Position numbers and translations under genes: made by a program
Notes under the pieces: generated by a model
Database searches by the model: none
What the model was told of the DNA's origin: nothing
What the model saw: only the letters and a program-made list of their open reading frames with translations
Assembly: GCA_963722175.1 (NCBI GenBank)
Contig: CAVRKA010000007.1
Location: 1-64,000 of the forward strand
Direction of reading: 5' to 3'
From: WHSW01 sp963722175
GTDB lineage: Bacteria; Actinomycetota; Thermoleophilia; Solirubrobacterales; 70-9
Length of the DNA stretch: 64,000 nt
In this document: positions 44,057 through 51,813 of the stretch, piece after piece
How the letters are laid out: each line of letters begins with the position of its first letter
How positions within the stretch are numbered: the stretch's first letter is position 1

Positions 44057-45325
44057 GTGGCCGTAGACGTAGCCGAGGTGTCGAAGCTCGACGTGGAGCC
44101 CGGGACGCTGCCCGAGACGATGGCGGCGTGGGTGATTCGCCAGGAGCGCGAGGGCGAGCCCAAGGACGCCTTCCAGGTCGAGCAGATCGAGGTGCCCGAG
44201 CCCGGCGCCTTCGAGGTGATCGTCCGGGTGATGGCCGCCGGGGTCAACTTCAACAACGTCTGGGCGGCGCTCGGCAAGCCGGTCTCGGTTTTCAACTACG
44301 GCGACCACCCTGAGTACGGGCACCACATCGGCGGCTCGGACGCCTCGGGGATCGTCTGGAAGGTGGGCGAGGGCGTCACGCGCTGGCAGCCCGGCGACGA
44401 GGTCGTGATCCACTGCAATCAGGCGTCCTACGAGGACGTCGAGGTCCACGGCCTGGACCCGATGGCGGCGCCGAGCCAGGAGATCTGGGGCTACGAGACG
44501 ACCTGGGGCTCGTTCGCGCAGTTCACCAAGGTCCAGGCGCAGCAGCTGCTGCCCAAGCCGCGCAACCTCTCCTGGGTCGAATCGTCGGCGTACGGGCTCA
44601 CCTACTTCACCGCTTACCGGATGCTGCTCGACCGCTGCAAGCTGCAGGCGGGCCACAACGTCCTGATCTGGGGCGCTGCGGGCGGCCTCGGCGTGTTCGC
44701 GACCCAGCTCTGCGCCGCCGCCGGGGCGAACGCGGTCGGCGTCGTCTCCTCCGACGAGAAGGGCGAGCTGGTCAAGCAGCTCGGCGCCGTCGACTACGTG
44801 AACCGCAACGAGTTCGGCGACATGATGCGCTCCGACGCGAACCACCCGGCCGCCGACGCGGCGGCCGAGAAGGAGCGCTTCAAGGCCTCGCGCGGGTTCG
44901 CGAAGCGCGTCAAGGAGATCCTCGGCGACGCGCCCGACATCGTCTTCGAGCACGTCGGCCAGGCGACCTTCCCGACCTCGGTGTTCACCGTGAAGCCGTT
45001 CGGCAAGGTCGTGATCTGCGGCGCGACCTCGGGCTACACGCTCGACTTCGACGTCCGCTACCTGTGGATGAAGCAGAAGGAGATCCTCGGCTCGCACTTC
45101 GCCAACGCCTACGAGTGCACCCGCGCCAACCAGCTGATGGCCGAGGGCAAGATCCGGCCCGTGCTGTCCCAGGTGATGGACTTCGACGGCGTCCCCGAGG
45201 CGCACCAGATGCTCCACGAGAATCGCCACTCGGGCAAGATCTCGATCCGCGTCGGCGCCACCGACGACGCCGAGGGCAAGCACGAGGACGGCGAGGGCGC
45301 GATCTGGGCCGAGGTCGGGGCCTAG
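44057..45325 (+). CDS. ccr: Crotonyl-CoA carboxylase/reductase
   Basis: 422 residues from GTG 44057, with GAGAGGGAG upstream; the frame is open to 43919 but that part overlaps the divergent gene. Medium-chain reductase with the Ccr blocks GVNFNNVWAALGKPVSVF, GSDASGIVWKVG, EIWGYETTWGSFAQFT and the cofactor loop WGAAGGLGVFATQLC; late FGKVVICGATSGYTLDFDVRYLWM. It converts crotonyl-CoA, CO2 and NADPH to ethylmalonyl-CoA. The MeaA-type mutase at 51.8 kb would act next. Close relatives are reductases without carboxylation, but the length and CO2-site Asn/Phe context favour Ccr. Confidence 0.93.
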   Translation: MAVDVAEVSKLDVEPGTLPETMAAWVIRQEREGEPKDAFQVEQIEVPEPGAFEVIVRVMAAGVNFNNVWAALGKPVSVFNYGDHPEYGHHIGGSDASGIVWKVGEGVTRWQPGDEVVIHCNQASYEDVEVHGLDPMAAPSQEIWGYETTWGSFAQFTKVQAQQLLPKPRNLSWVESSAYGLTYFTAYRMLLDRCKLQAGHNVLIWGAAGGLGVFATQLCAAAGANAVGVVSSDEKGELVKQLGAVDYVNRNEFGDMMRSDANHPAADAAAEKERFKASRGFAKRVKEILGDAPDIVFEHVGQATFPTSVFTVKPFGKVVICGATSGYTLDFDVRYLWMKQKEILGSHFANAYECTRANQLMAEGKIRPVLSQVMDFDGVPEAHQMLHENRHSGKISIRVGATDDAEGKHEDGEGAIWAEVGA

Positions 45326-45373
45326 CCGATTGATTTCCGCGACCGGGCGTGCGCGGGGCGCGACCGCTGTCGC

Positions 45374-45436
45374 GAGCGGATGAAACCAGCGTCGAGGGTC
45401 ATCGAAACCACCGTGGAGGGGGTTTTCATGCCGCTC
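45374..45436. repeat. Imperfect palindrome R1
   Basis: Arms GAGCGG-ATGAAACC (45374-45387) and GGTTTTCAT-G-CCGCTC (45421-45436) pair around GTCATCGAAACCACCG. First of three palindromes between ccr and the membrane-protein gene, which converge. Confidence 0.6.
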
Positions 45437-45453
45437 GACGCGAAATCTGAACC

Positions 45454-45497
45454 GAGCCGCACCCAGACCACCGCATGGGTGGGTTTCGATGCGGCTC
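45454..45497. repeat. Imperfect palindrome R2
   Basis: Arms GAGCCGCA (45454-45461) and TGCGGCTC (45490-45497), with an inner CCCA/TGGG pairing. Its reverse complement shares ATCGAAACC and GGTGGT with R1. Confidence 0.6.
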
Positions 45498-45554
45498 GAT
45501 CGCCACAACCCCTCCGCGGACCCGCCTGGGCCCCGGCCACACCGTAACTGCCTC

Positions 45555-45597
45555 GAACCGCATCTTGACCGCCGCTTCGGAGGTCACGGTGCGGCTC
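45555..45597. repeat. Imperfect palindrome R3
   Basis: Arms GAACCGCA (45555-45562) and TGCGGCTC (45590-45597, one mismatch) with inner TGACC (45566-45570) and GGTCA (45582-45586). The left arm CCGC-TCTTGACCG recurs in R4 at 59251. Confidence 0.6.
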
Positions 45598-45607
45598 CCG
45601 ACTGCCT

Positions 45608-47974
45608 TCACGGCAGCACCTCGTACCAGTCCAGATTCCGGCCGCACAGCTGCGCCGCGTCGCGCACGTCGATCCTCTCGACCGGGGCGGTCGCGGCCTC
45701 GTCCCGGGTCAGGATCACCGGCCCGAGCGGCCCCGGCGTGCCCCCACTGCCACGGTGCAGCAGATCGGCGCCGCTGTAGGCGAGCTCGAGCGAGTGCTCG
45801 CCCGCGTCCAACCCCGCCTCCCCGAGGTCGGTGAACAGGCCCGCGTTGTTGAGCAGGTGGCGAACCGAGCCAACCTCGACGCCGTCGATCAGCAGGACCA
45901 TCCGGCCCCGGATCGAGCCGCCGATCCAGACCCGCCAACGGCCCGCCTCCGGGAGGTCGACCATGGCCGAGGCGGTCCCGTCGCCGGACGGCACGAACGT
46001 CCCGCCGGTGCCCGGCGTCCAGGACGGGGGCAGCGTCAGGCTCTCGGCGGATATGGGAACGGGCGGCGGGCGCTCGCTGAAGGCGACGCTGCCGAGGGCG
46101 CCGGATGAGGCGAGTTCCCGCAGCTCGCCGCACGGCGCCGCGGAGGTGGGATCGAGCCCGCCGCCGAGGGGCGTGTGCTGCGGGATCGCGAAACCCGAGT
46201 CGGGACGTTGCCAGACGTCGTAGTAGTCGCCGCTGGACACGAGCTCGTATGGCGATGGCGGGCGGCTCTGCAGCGGTGAGCGGCGCAGCACCAGCGTGCG
46301 ATAGGTGAACAGCGCGTCCATCGAGATCGGGTCGGTGTCGGACCACTCCCCCTTCGAGACCGTGGCGCCATTGTTCAACGGGATGACGTGCCGGCGCAGC
46401 TCGGAGATTCCCTCCGCGTCGGCTTCGCGCAGGGCGTGGCGCGCCCCGTAGGGGAGGTACTCGGTCATCAGCGCCGGCCCCTGGCCGGCGATCCGCTCGC
46501 CGATCTGCTCCAGCTCGGCAAGCTGGTCGTAGGGCGCGACGTTGGCGTCGCGGTAGGCGAGCGCGTTCGACCACAGCACCCCGGCGGCGATCGCGATCAG
46601 CGCGATCGAGCCCTCGATGCGGCGGCCGCGTCCGATCACCGCCGCCGCGGCGACGCTCGCGAGCGTCAGCAGAGCGGGTGACGCGGTCGCCAGCGCCTTG
46701 CCGTCGACCCACGGGGATCCGACGGCGAACAGCACCAGGCATCCAGCCGGCACCCCGAGGCCGTAGAGCGCCAGCGCGAGCGCCTTCGCCCGCACCGCGA
46801 GCCAGGCGCCGAAGAGGGCCGCGCCGCAGACGATGGCGATCAACAGGCCGGTGACCACCGGGGCCACCGACTCGACGCGGAAGTCGCCGGACGGCCAGAT
46901 CCCCGCGAGCCGCTCGAGCCCGAGCGGCTCGATCAGGTTCCCCCGTGCGGTCGCGCTCGTCAGCGGCGACGATGTCGGCGGCAGCAGGCGGCCGTCGAGC
47001 AGGACGGGGACCAGAAGCGGCGCGCTGAACAGCAAGACCCACGCGATCAGGATCCCGGCCCGCCTGAGCGTCACCCGCGGGCCGGACGTGCGCCACAGCA
47101 AGACCGCCAGCGCCGCGAGACCCGGCAGCAGCCAGATCGCGCCGCCGGAGCTCAGGACGGCGAGCAGCGCCGCCACGGCCAGCGCCAGCACGGCGCTCCA
47201 GCCGCCGGGAGGGCGGCGGCGGACGAGCTCGGGTCCGATCGCAAGGCACAGCGCGATCAGCCCCGCCGCGGCGACCTCCTTGACGCCGCCCCACTGGACG
47301 TAGCCGACGAGGAGCGCCGGCGCCGCCCCGATCGCCGCGACGGCGGCGCGCAGGGGGCGCGAGGCGACCAACGGCGCCGTGATCTCCCACAGGCAGAGCG
47401 CGAGGCACGCTGCGAGCACCGACATGTACGGCTGAATCAGCCAACCCACGTCGGTGCCCGTCAGGGCTGCTCCGACGCCCAGCGGGATGAAGACCCCGAC
47501 CGGGTAGCCGTCGCCGAGGTTGAACGCCAGCGTCGCCTCGTACGTGGACGGCGTCAGGCCCTCGAGATTGTGGCCGTGCTCCATCACCCGGTCGGTGAGG
47601 GTGAGCCAGGTCGCGGTGTCGTCGAGCCGGATGAAGCCGGCGAAGCTCGGGTCACCGGAGAGGAGGACGGGCGCGCCGTAGATCAGGGCGACGCCGACCG
47701 CGGCCGCGACCGGCCACGGGTCCGGCCGCTCGACCCGCCACCGGCTGGAGAGCAGCAAGCCCGCCGCGGCCAGGGCGCACACGAGTGGAACGGTGAGCTC
47801 GGCCGTCGCGTCGGTGGCCGTCGTCAGCTGGCCGGCCACGATCACCGTCGCCATTCCGGCCGGCACCAGCAGGGCGCCCGGCAGGCGGATCCTCGCCAGC
47901 CACTCGAGCAGCAGGCCGCAGCCGGCCACGATGACCAGCAGCAGAGCGGGGAACAACACCCAGGCGGCGATCAC
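45608..47974 (-). CDS. Large polytopic membrane protein with C-terminal beta domain
   Basis: 788 residues. The first 520 or so hold about twelve hydrophobic segments (GCGLLLEWLARIRLPGALLV onward), with a large periplasmic loop after the first helices (RLDDTATWLTLTDRVMEHGH), a layout like GT-C glycosyltransferases or O-antigen-type proteins. A soluble part of about 250 residues follows, ending in a beta-rich carbohydrate-binding-like domain (WRVWIGGSIRGRMVLLIDGVEVG). No catalytic motif can be named with confidence. It stands alone, convergent with ccr and divergent from the next small gene by 82 bases. Confidence 0.7.
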   Translation of the reverse strand: MIAAWVLFPALLLVIVAGCGLLLEWLARIRLPGALLVPAGMATVIVAGQLTTATDATAELTVPLVCALAAAGLLLSSRWRVERPDPWPVAAAVGVALIYGAPVLLSGDPSFAGFIRLDDTATWLTLTDRVMEHGHNLEGLTPSTYEATLAFNLGDGYPVGVFIPLGVGAALTGTDVGWLIQPYMSVLAACLALCLWEITAPLVASRPLRAAVAAIGAAPALLVGYVQWGGVKEVAAAGLIALCLAIGPELVRRRPPGGWSAVLALAVAALLAVLSSGGAIWLLPGLAALAVLLWRTSGPRVTLRRAGILIAWVLLFSAPLLVPVLLDGRLLPPTSSPLTSATARGNLIEPLGLERLAGIWPSGDFRVESVAPVVTGLLIAIVCGAALFGAWLAVRAKALALALYGLGVPAGCLVLFAVGSPWVDGKALATASPALLTLASVAAAAVIGRGRRIEGSIALIAIAAGVLWSNALAYRDANVAPYDQLAELEQIGERIAGQGPALMTEYLPYGARHALREADAEGISELRRHVIPLNNGATVSKGEWSDTDPISMDALFTYRTLVLRRSPLQSRPPSPYELVSSGDYYDVWQRPDSGFAIPQHTPLGGGLDPTSAAPCGELRELASSGALGSVAFSERPPPVPISAESLTLPPSWTPGTGGTFVPSGDGTASAMVDLPEAGRWRVWIGGSIRGRMVLLIDGVEVGSVRHLLNNAGLFTDLGEAGLDAGEHSLELAYSGADLLHRGSGGTPGPLGPVILTRDEAATAPVERIDVRDAAQLCGRNLDWYEVLP

Positions 47975-48056
47975 ATCAGCCCAAGGGTCGCCGAAGACCT
48001 TGTCAGGCGTCGAGCGCGTCGGGCGCCCACCGCGAACGATGACTAGAGTTCACCCG

Positions 48057-48380
48057 ATGTCAGAGGTCCACTACATCGAGTGGCACATCGTTCCCTTCCG
48101 GCGCGACGCCTTCCTCGAGGTCTGGACCCCGGCGCTCGACCGGGCGCTCGCCTACGGCGCGAAGGCGTCGTTCATCAGCCGCAACGAGGACGACACCCTG
48201 CACCTGCGCCAGGTGACCATCTGGGAAGGCCGCGCCGACTGGGAGCTGTGGTGGTTCTCGGACGAGATCTCAGCCCTGCGCCAGGCAGCGCTCAAGTACT
48301 ACCACAAGCCGATCGACTCCCACTGGCATGCCCGGGTCGCCGAGGCGGCGATCCCCACCAACGGCCAGCCCGCGAGCTGA
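48057..48380 (+). CDS. Small conserved protein, function unknown
   Basis: 107 residues from ATG 48057. Tyr/Trp-rich: HYIEWHIVPFRRDAFLEVWTPALDRAL, FISRNEDDTLHLRQVTIWEGRADWELWWF. It resembles ferredoxin-like dimeric alpha+beta barrel proteins (an EthD/monooxygenase-like fold), but no family is certain. No signal peptide. Function not recognised. Confidence 0.7.
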   Translation: MSEVHYIEWHIVPFRRDAFLEVWTPALDRALAYGAKASFISRNEDDTLHLRQVTIWEGRADWELWWFSDEISALRQAALKYYHKPIDSHWHARVAEAAIPTNGQPAS

Positions 48381-48387
48381 TCAACTC

Positions 48388-48428
48388 CCGCCACGTCCTC
48401 GGCTTCGCCTCCGGGCGTGCGGGTCTCA
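48388..48428. repeat. Intergenic repeat-like segment
   Basis: CCCGCCA..TCCTCGGCTTCGCCT.CGGG is the same core as in the fbiC linker (34511-34585). It lies between the stops of two convergent genes. The match is by eye. Confidence 0.45.
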
Positions 48429-49361
48429 GGCAACCAAGGTGAGCTCGCCCGTGCGCTTCTCGTAGGCGGCTCCGACCTCGACCAGGATCGAGATCATCTC
48501 CTCCGTCGCCGGCGAACGGGCGCCCTCGGGACGGGTGACCGCCCAGACGCGGCGCTCGGGGGCCGGCGGGTCGGTCGCCCTGACGACGACGTCCGCACGC
48601 AGGTTCGCGAGCGCCAGGTCGGGCAGCAGGGTGACCCCGAGCCCCGCGGCGATGAAGCCCTGCATGACGTTGTAGTCATCGCTCTCGAACCCGATCCGGG
48701 GCTCGAAGCCTGCGCTTCGGCACGCGCTGAGCACGACCTCGCCGCAGGTGCTCGGCACGGAGCCGCAGAGCCACTCTGCCTCGCAGAACTCCGCCAGCGG
48801 CACGACCTGTTGCGCGGCGAGCGGATGGTTCTTGGGCAGCGCCAGGTGCATCGACTCGCTCAGCACCAGCGTCTGGGCCAGGTCACGCTCCTCGGGCTTC
48901 GGGACCGAGGGGTAGTCGAAGGTCAGCGCCAGGTCGAGCTCGCCGGCGCGCAGCCGCGGCAGCGAGTCCTCGGGCTCGGCGTCGGCGACGCTGAGGCGCA
49001 CGGCGGGATAACGATGGTGAAAGGTCGAGACCGCCTCGGTGAGGATCGTCGCGCTCGCGGTCGGGAAGCTCGCGAGCCGGAGCTCGCCGCCCTCGAGCCC
49101 GGCGATCGCGGCGAGCTCGCGCTCGGCCTCGTCGAGCCGGGCGATCGCGGCCTCGGCGTGGCCGACCAGCACCCGGCCGGCGTCGGTCAGCTTCGGACCC
49201 TGGCGGGTGCGGTCGAGGAGTTGCATCCCGACCTCGCGCTCCAGGGTCGCGATCTGCTGGCTGACCGCCGACTGGGAGAGGAACAGGGCGTTGCCGGCGG
49301 CCGAGAACGAGCCTTGATTCGCCACCTCACGCAGGATCTTCAACCGCTTCACATCGAGCAT
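48426..49361 (-). CDS. LysR-family transcription regulator
   Basis: 311 residues. N-terminal winged helix (LKILREVANQGSFSAAGNALFLSQSAVSQQIATLEREVG) and C-terminal ligand-binding domain (GELRLASFPTASATILTEAV onward). It is divergent from the small gene at 49472 across an AT-rich region with inverted GCATTAGC/GCTAATGC boxes, so it may control that gene and itself. The target pathway and ligand are unknown. Confidence 0.92.
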   Translation of the reverse strand: MLDVKRLKILREVANQGSFSAAGNALFLSQSAVSQQIATLEREVGMQLLDRTRQGPKLTDAGRVLVGHAEAAIARLDEAERELAAIAGLEGGELRLASFPTASATILTEAVSTFHHRYPAVRLSVADAEPEDSLPRLRAGELDLALTFDYPSVPKPEERDLAQTLVLSESMHLALPKNHPLAAQQVVPLAEFCEAEWLCGSVPSTCGEVVLSACRSAGFEPRIGFESDDYNVMQGFIAAGLGVTLLPDLALANLRADVVVRATDPPAPERRVWAVTRPEGARSPATEEMISILVEVGAAYEKRTGELTLVA

Positions 49362-49371
49362 TAGCTCATCT
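49357..49371 (+). promoter_or_regulatory. 15-bp inverted-repeat box, copy 1
   Basis: AGCATTAGCTCATCT overlaps the LysR start codon region. An exact inverted copy is at 49839-49853 and a third half-site GCTAATGC at 49400-49407. Possible LysR binding elements. Confidence 0.5.
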
Positions 49372-49471
49372 TATTAGGTCTGTCAAGAAAGCATGTTGCG
49401 CTAATGCGCCTCCCCGCCGATCATCTATCCAGAGACCAGGAATCCAGAGACCACGAAGCGAGGTGACGAGG

Positions 49472-49840
49472 ATGACCACGAACAACATTCAGACCAGCCC
49501 GGCGATCACGATCCGGCGTATCGATGTCACCGGCGACGACCAGGCGGCGCTCGTGAGGCTCGCCGATCTCGACTCCCACAACAGGCTCGAGGGCCCGGCG
49601 CTCGGCGCCGAGGTCGACGGCCGGCTGCTGGCGGCGATGTCGATCGAGACCGGCGAGGTGATCGCCGATCCGTTCAGCCGCACCAGCGAGCTGCGCGCGA
49701 TGCTGAAGCTTCGCCTCGCTCAGCTCGATCAGCGCCACGGCGGGCGGCAGCACCGCTCGCGGATCTTCGGACCCCGCTCACGTCCGGCGCTCGGCGGCTC
49801 CCCCGCGGGGCAGATCGTCACCCTGCAGCGGGTCGTCTAG
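49472..49840 (+). CDS. Small GNAT-like fold protein, function unknown
   Basis: 122 residues from ATG 49472. TIRRIDVTGDDQAALVRLADLDSHNRLEGPALGAEVDGRLLAAMSIETGEVIADPF is the N-terminal half of a GNAT-like fold, but the C-terminal acetyl-CoA loop (Q/RxxGxG/A) is missing, so catalysis is unlikely. C-terminal IFGPRSRPALGGSPAG is a conserved actinobacterial tail type. Flanked by perfect 15-bp inverted repeats. Confidence 0.7.
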   Translation: MTTNNIQTSPAITIRRIDVTGDDQAALVRLADLDSHNRLEGPALGAEVDGRLLAAMSIETGEVIADPFSRTSELRAMLKLRLAQLDQRHGGRQHRSRIFGPRSRPALGGSPAGQIVTLQRVV

Positions 49841-49853
49841 ATGAGCTAATGCT
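49839..49853 (-). promoter_or_regulatory. 15-bp inverted-repeat box, copy 2
   Basis: AGATGAGCTAATGCT is the exact reverse complement of 49357-49371, so the two copies flank the gene at 49472-49840. The first two bases are the last two of its stop codon. Confidence 0.5.
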
Positions 49854-50136
49854 GTTCGAGCGGGGCCATCGTCAGCCCCGCGTCGGACAGCTGCTGCCAG
49901 TAGAGCTCCGCCGGCTCGCGCGGCCCCGCCCAGACGATCGCCTGCCCTGAGTTGTGGATCCGGTCGGCGAGCCGGTGTCCCTGCTCGAGCGACACGCCCG
50001 GGATCACGCGAGCCAGCGCGTTCGCGACGTGGTCGAAGGTGTTGTGGTCATCGTTGAGGACGATCACCTGCCAGTTGCCGCCGAGGCCTGAGTCCGGCCC
50101 GGCGCTTCGCGGTCGCTCGATCGTCTCGGTCGAGAT
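49846..50136 (-). CDS. clpS: ClpS adaptor, probable ATC start
   Basis: The core VIVLNDDHNTFDHVANALARV through AGLTMAPLEQH is ClpS, which delivers N-degron substrates to ClpA/ClpC-ClpP. The first ATG or GTG in frame is GTG 50067, which begins inside the domain and lacks the usual acidic tail. In the same frame upstream there is ISTETIERPRSAGPDSGLGGNWQ and no start codon, but ATC at 50134-50136 stands eight bases after GAGGAG. Comparable proteins begin MSTETI.., so either ATC is used or the sequence has an ATG-to-ATC error. Length 96 residues with this start, 73 with GTG. Same-strand neighbour of 50160-50858. Confidence 0.8.
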   Translation of the reverse strand: MSTETIERPRSAGPDSGLGGNWQVIVLNDDHNTFDHVANALARVIPGVSLEQGHRLADRIHNSGQAIVWAGPREPAELYWQQLSDAGLTMAPLEQH

Positions 50137-50159
50137 GCGGGTCGCTCCTCGGCGCTCGC

Positions 50160-50858
50160 CTAGGGATCGGGGACCGAGACGGCGATCCGCTTGAAGGTCC
50201 CGACGACGACCTTCTCGGTGTCGCGCCGCGACCCGCTGCCGATCGCGAAGCGCACCTTCACGCCTCCGACCAACGCTGGATTGGTGTCGTTGAGCTTCGC
50301 GACGCGCTCGCCGTTCACCACCGCCTTGACCTCGGCTCCGGTCGCGATCACCTCGAGCCGGTTGCGTTCGTGGATCCTGTTGATCGCGTCGCTGCGGCCC
50401 TTGGCCGGGAAGCCGCCGCCCTCGGGCCCGCGGCGCAACTCGTAGCGCTGCTTCTTCGGGTAGATCCGCAGCGCGTAGCCCGAGCCCGCGCCGCCGGCGC
50501 GCACGGTCGCCTCGAGGAAGGCCTTGTTGCGCAGCGCCTTGGGCGTGTTCTTGAGGATCTTGCCGTCGACCGAGACCGCCTGGTTGGGGAGCTCGTCGTC
50601 ACCCTGGACCGGCGGCCGGAAAGAGCACGTGGTCGGTGTCTTGCGCACCTTCGCGAGCAGCACATTGCTCTTCTCCCGGTACTTCTTGTCGCAGCGCTTG
50701 CCGCCGCCCGAGCGCTGGATCTCCTCGAACTCCGCTCGGCTCGAGAAATCGTTGCTGTAGACGACCACCGCGCCAAGCGCCGTCGCCGCGCCGAGCCCGA
50801 GCATGGCGGCGACGAGGGCCGCGAGCGCGCTGTGAGTGCTGAAAAGCCGTTCCTTCAC
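50160..50858 (-). CDS. Secreted protein, LamG/3-keto-disaccharide-hydrolase-like
   Basis: 232 residues from GTG 50858, with AAGGGG upstream; the longer open frame is a shadow. Signal peptide (LAALVAAMLGLGAATALGAVV). The mature part is a beta-sandwich-like domain: VYSNDFSSRAEFEEIQRSGGGK, then ALRIYPKKQRYELRRGPEG, RLEVIATGAEVKAVVNGERVA. The NDF..., YELRR and V.VNGE pattern resembles DUF1080-type concanavalin-like modules. No catalytic residues identified. Neighbour genes give no clue. Confidence 0.75.
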   Translation of the reverse strand: MKERLFSTHSALAALVAAMLGLGAATALGAVVVYSNDFSSRAEFEEIQRSGGGKRCDKKYREKSNVLLAKVRKTPTTCSFRPPVQGDDELPNQAVSVDGKILKNTPKALRNKAFLEATVRAGGAGSGYALRIYPKKQRYELRRGPEGGGFPAKGRSDAINRIHERNRLEVIATGAEVKAVVNGERVAKLNDTNPALVGGVKVRFAIGSGSRRDTEKVVVGTFKRIAVSVPDP

Positions 50859-50950
50859 GCGTGATTCCCCTTGGGCAAGGCAGCGTAGCCGTTGAACCTC
50901 CCTCAACACCCGCGCGCTTGCGATGATGCGGGCGCGGAATTTCATCCGGC

Positions 50951-51763
50951 TTATTCGTGCTCGCCACGCTTGGCGAGGTAGCGCTCGATCCCCAGCCACT
51001 GCTGCTCGAGCGGGGTCGCCTGGATGATCGAGGCTGCGGTCTCCGTGTCCGCCCGCTCGTGGACGTCGACCTGAAAGCCGGCCAGGAACGCCTCTCGCCC
51101 GCGCTCGCCGAGCTCGACCGAGCGCCGGAGGGCCTCCCGAACCCGGTCGAACTGCGCTCCGACCTGCTCGCAGGGACCGAAGTGGGTCAGCCGCAGCCGC
51201 TCCGGTTCGAGCGCTTCGATCCGCGCGATCGAGTCCAACCACGCCTCGACGTCGACATCCGGTGGCGGGGTCGGCGCCAGCGTCAGCTCGGCGGGCGGGA
51301 CGCGAACCCCGGCCATGTCGCCGACGTATGCGTCACCGCTTTCGAGCTCGAGCCAGCAGAGATGGTGACGGGCGTGCCCGGGTACATACTCGACCCGGAA
51401 GCCCTCGACCTCCTCCCCACCCGCCAGGGCGACGATCCGGTCCTCGGCCACCGGCGCCACCTCGCCCCAGAGGCGGTCCATGTTCTCCGGCCCGTACAGG
51501 CGCCCGGCGCTCTTCAGCAGCTTGGCCGGGTCCACCAGGTGCGGCGCGCCGACCTCGCTCACGTAGACGAGCAGGTCCGGGAAGCGGCGCACGAGCACGC
51601 CGGTCGCGCCCGCGTGGTCGAGGTGGATGTGCGTGAGCAGCAGCGCCCGCGGCTCGACTTCGAGGTCGTCGATCCAGTTGTCGAGCGCCGACGCGGGCCC
51701 GGGGTCGACGATCAGCTCGCCGACGAGGTGGGCCGCGATCACCCGATCGCGGCCCAGATGCAT
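50951..51763 (-). CDS. MBL-fold metallo-hydrolase
   Basis: 270 residues. Metallo-beta-lactamase fold with HxHxDH: H45, H47, D49, H50 (LTHIHLDHAG), H130 (VPGHARHH), D149 (VGDMAG). It likely binds two metals and hydrolyses a thioester- or ester-type substrate; the family is broad. It starts near the divergent MeaA gene (51814), 50 bases apart. Confidence 0.88.
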   Translation of the reverse strand: MHLGRDRVIAAHLVGELIVDPGPASALDNWIDDLEVEPRALLLTHIHLDHAGATGVLVRRFPDLLVYVSEVGAPHLVDPAKLLKSAGRLYGPENMDRLWGEVAPVAEDRIVALAGGEEVEGFRVEYVPGHARHHLCWLELESGDAYVGDMAGVRVPPAELTLAPTPPPDVDVEAWLDSIARIEALEPERLRLTHFGPCEQVGAQFDRVREALRRSVELGERGREAFLAGFQVDVHERADTETAASIIQATPLEQQWLGIERYLAKRGEHE

Positions 51764-51813
51764 GGTGTCGATCGTGCGGACGATCCGGGCACGCTACCTG
51801 GGACAATTGGGGC

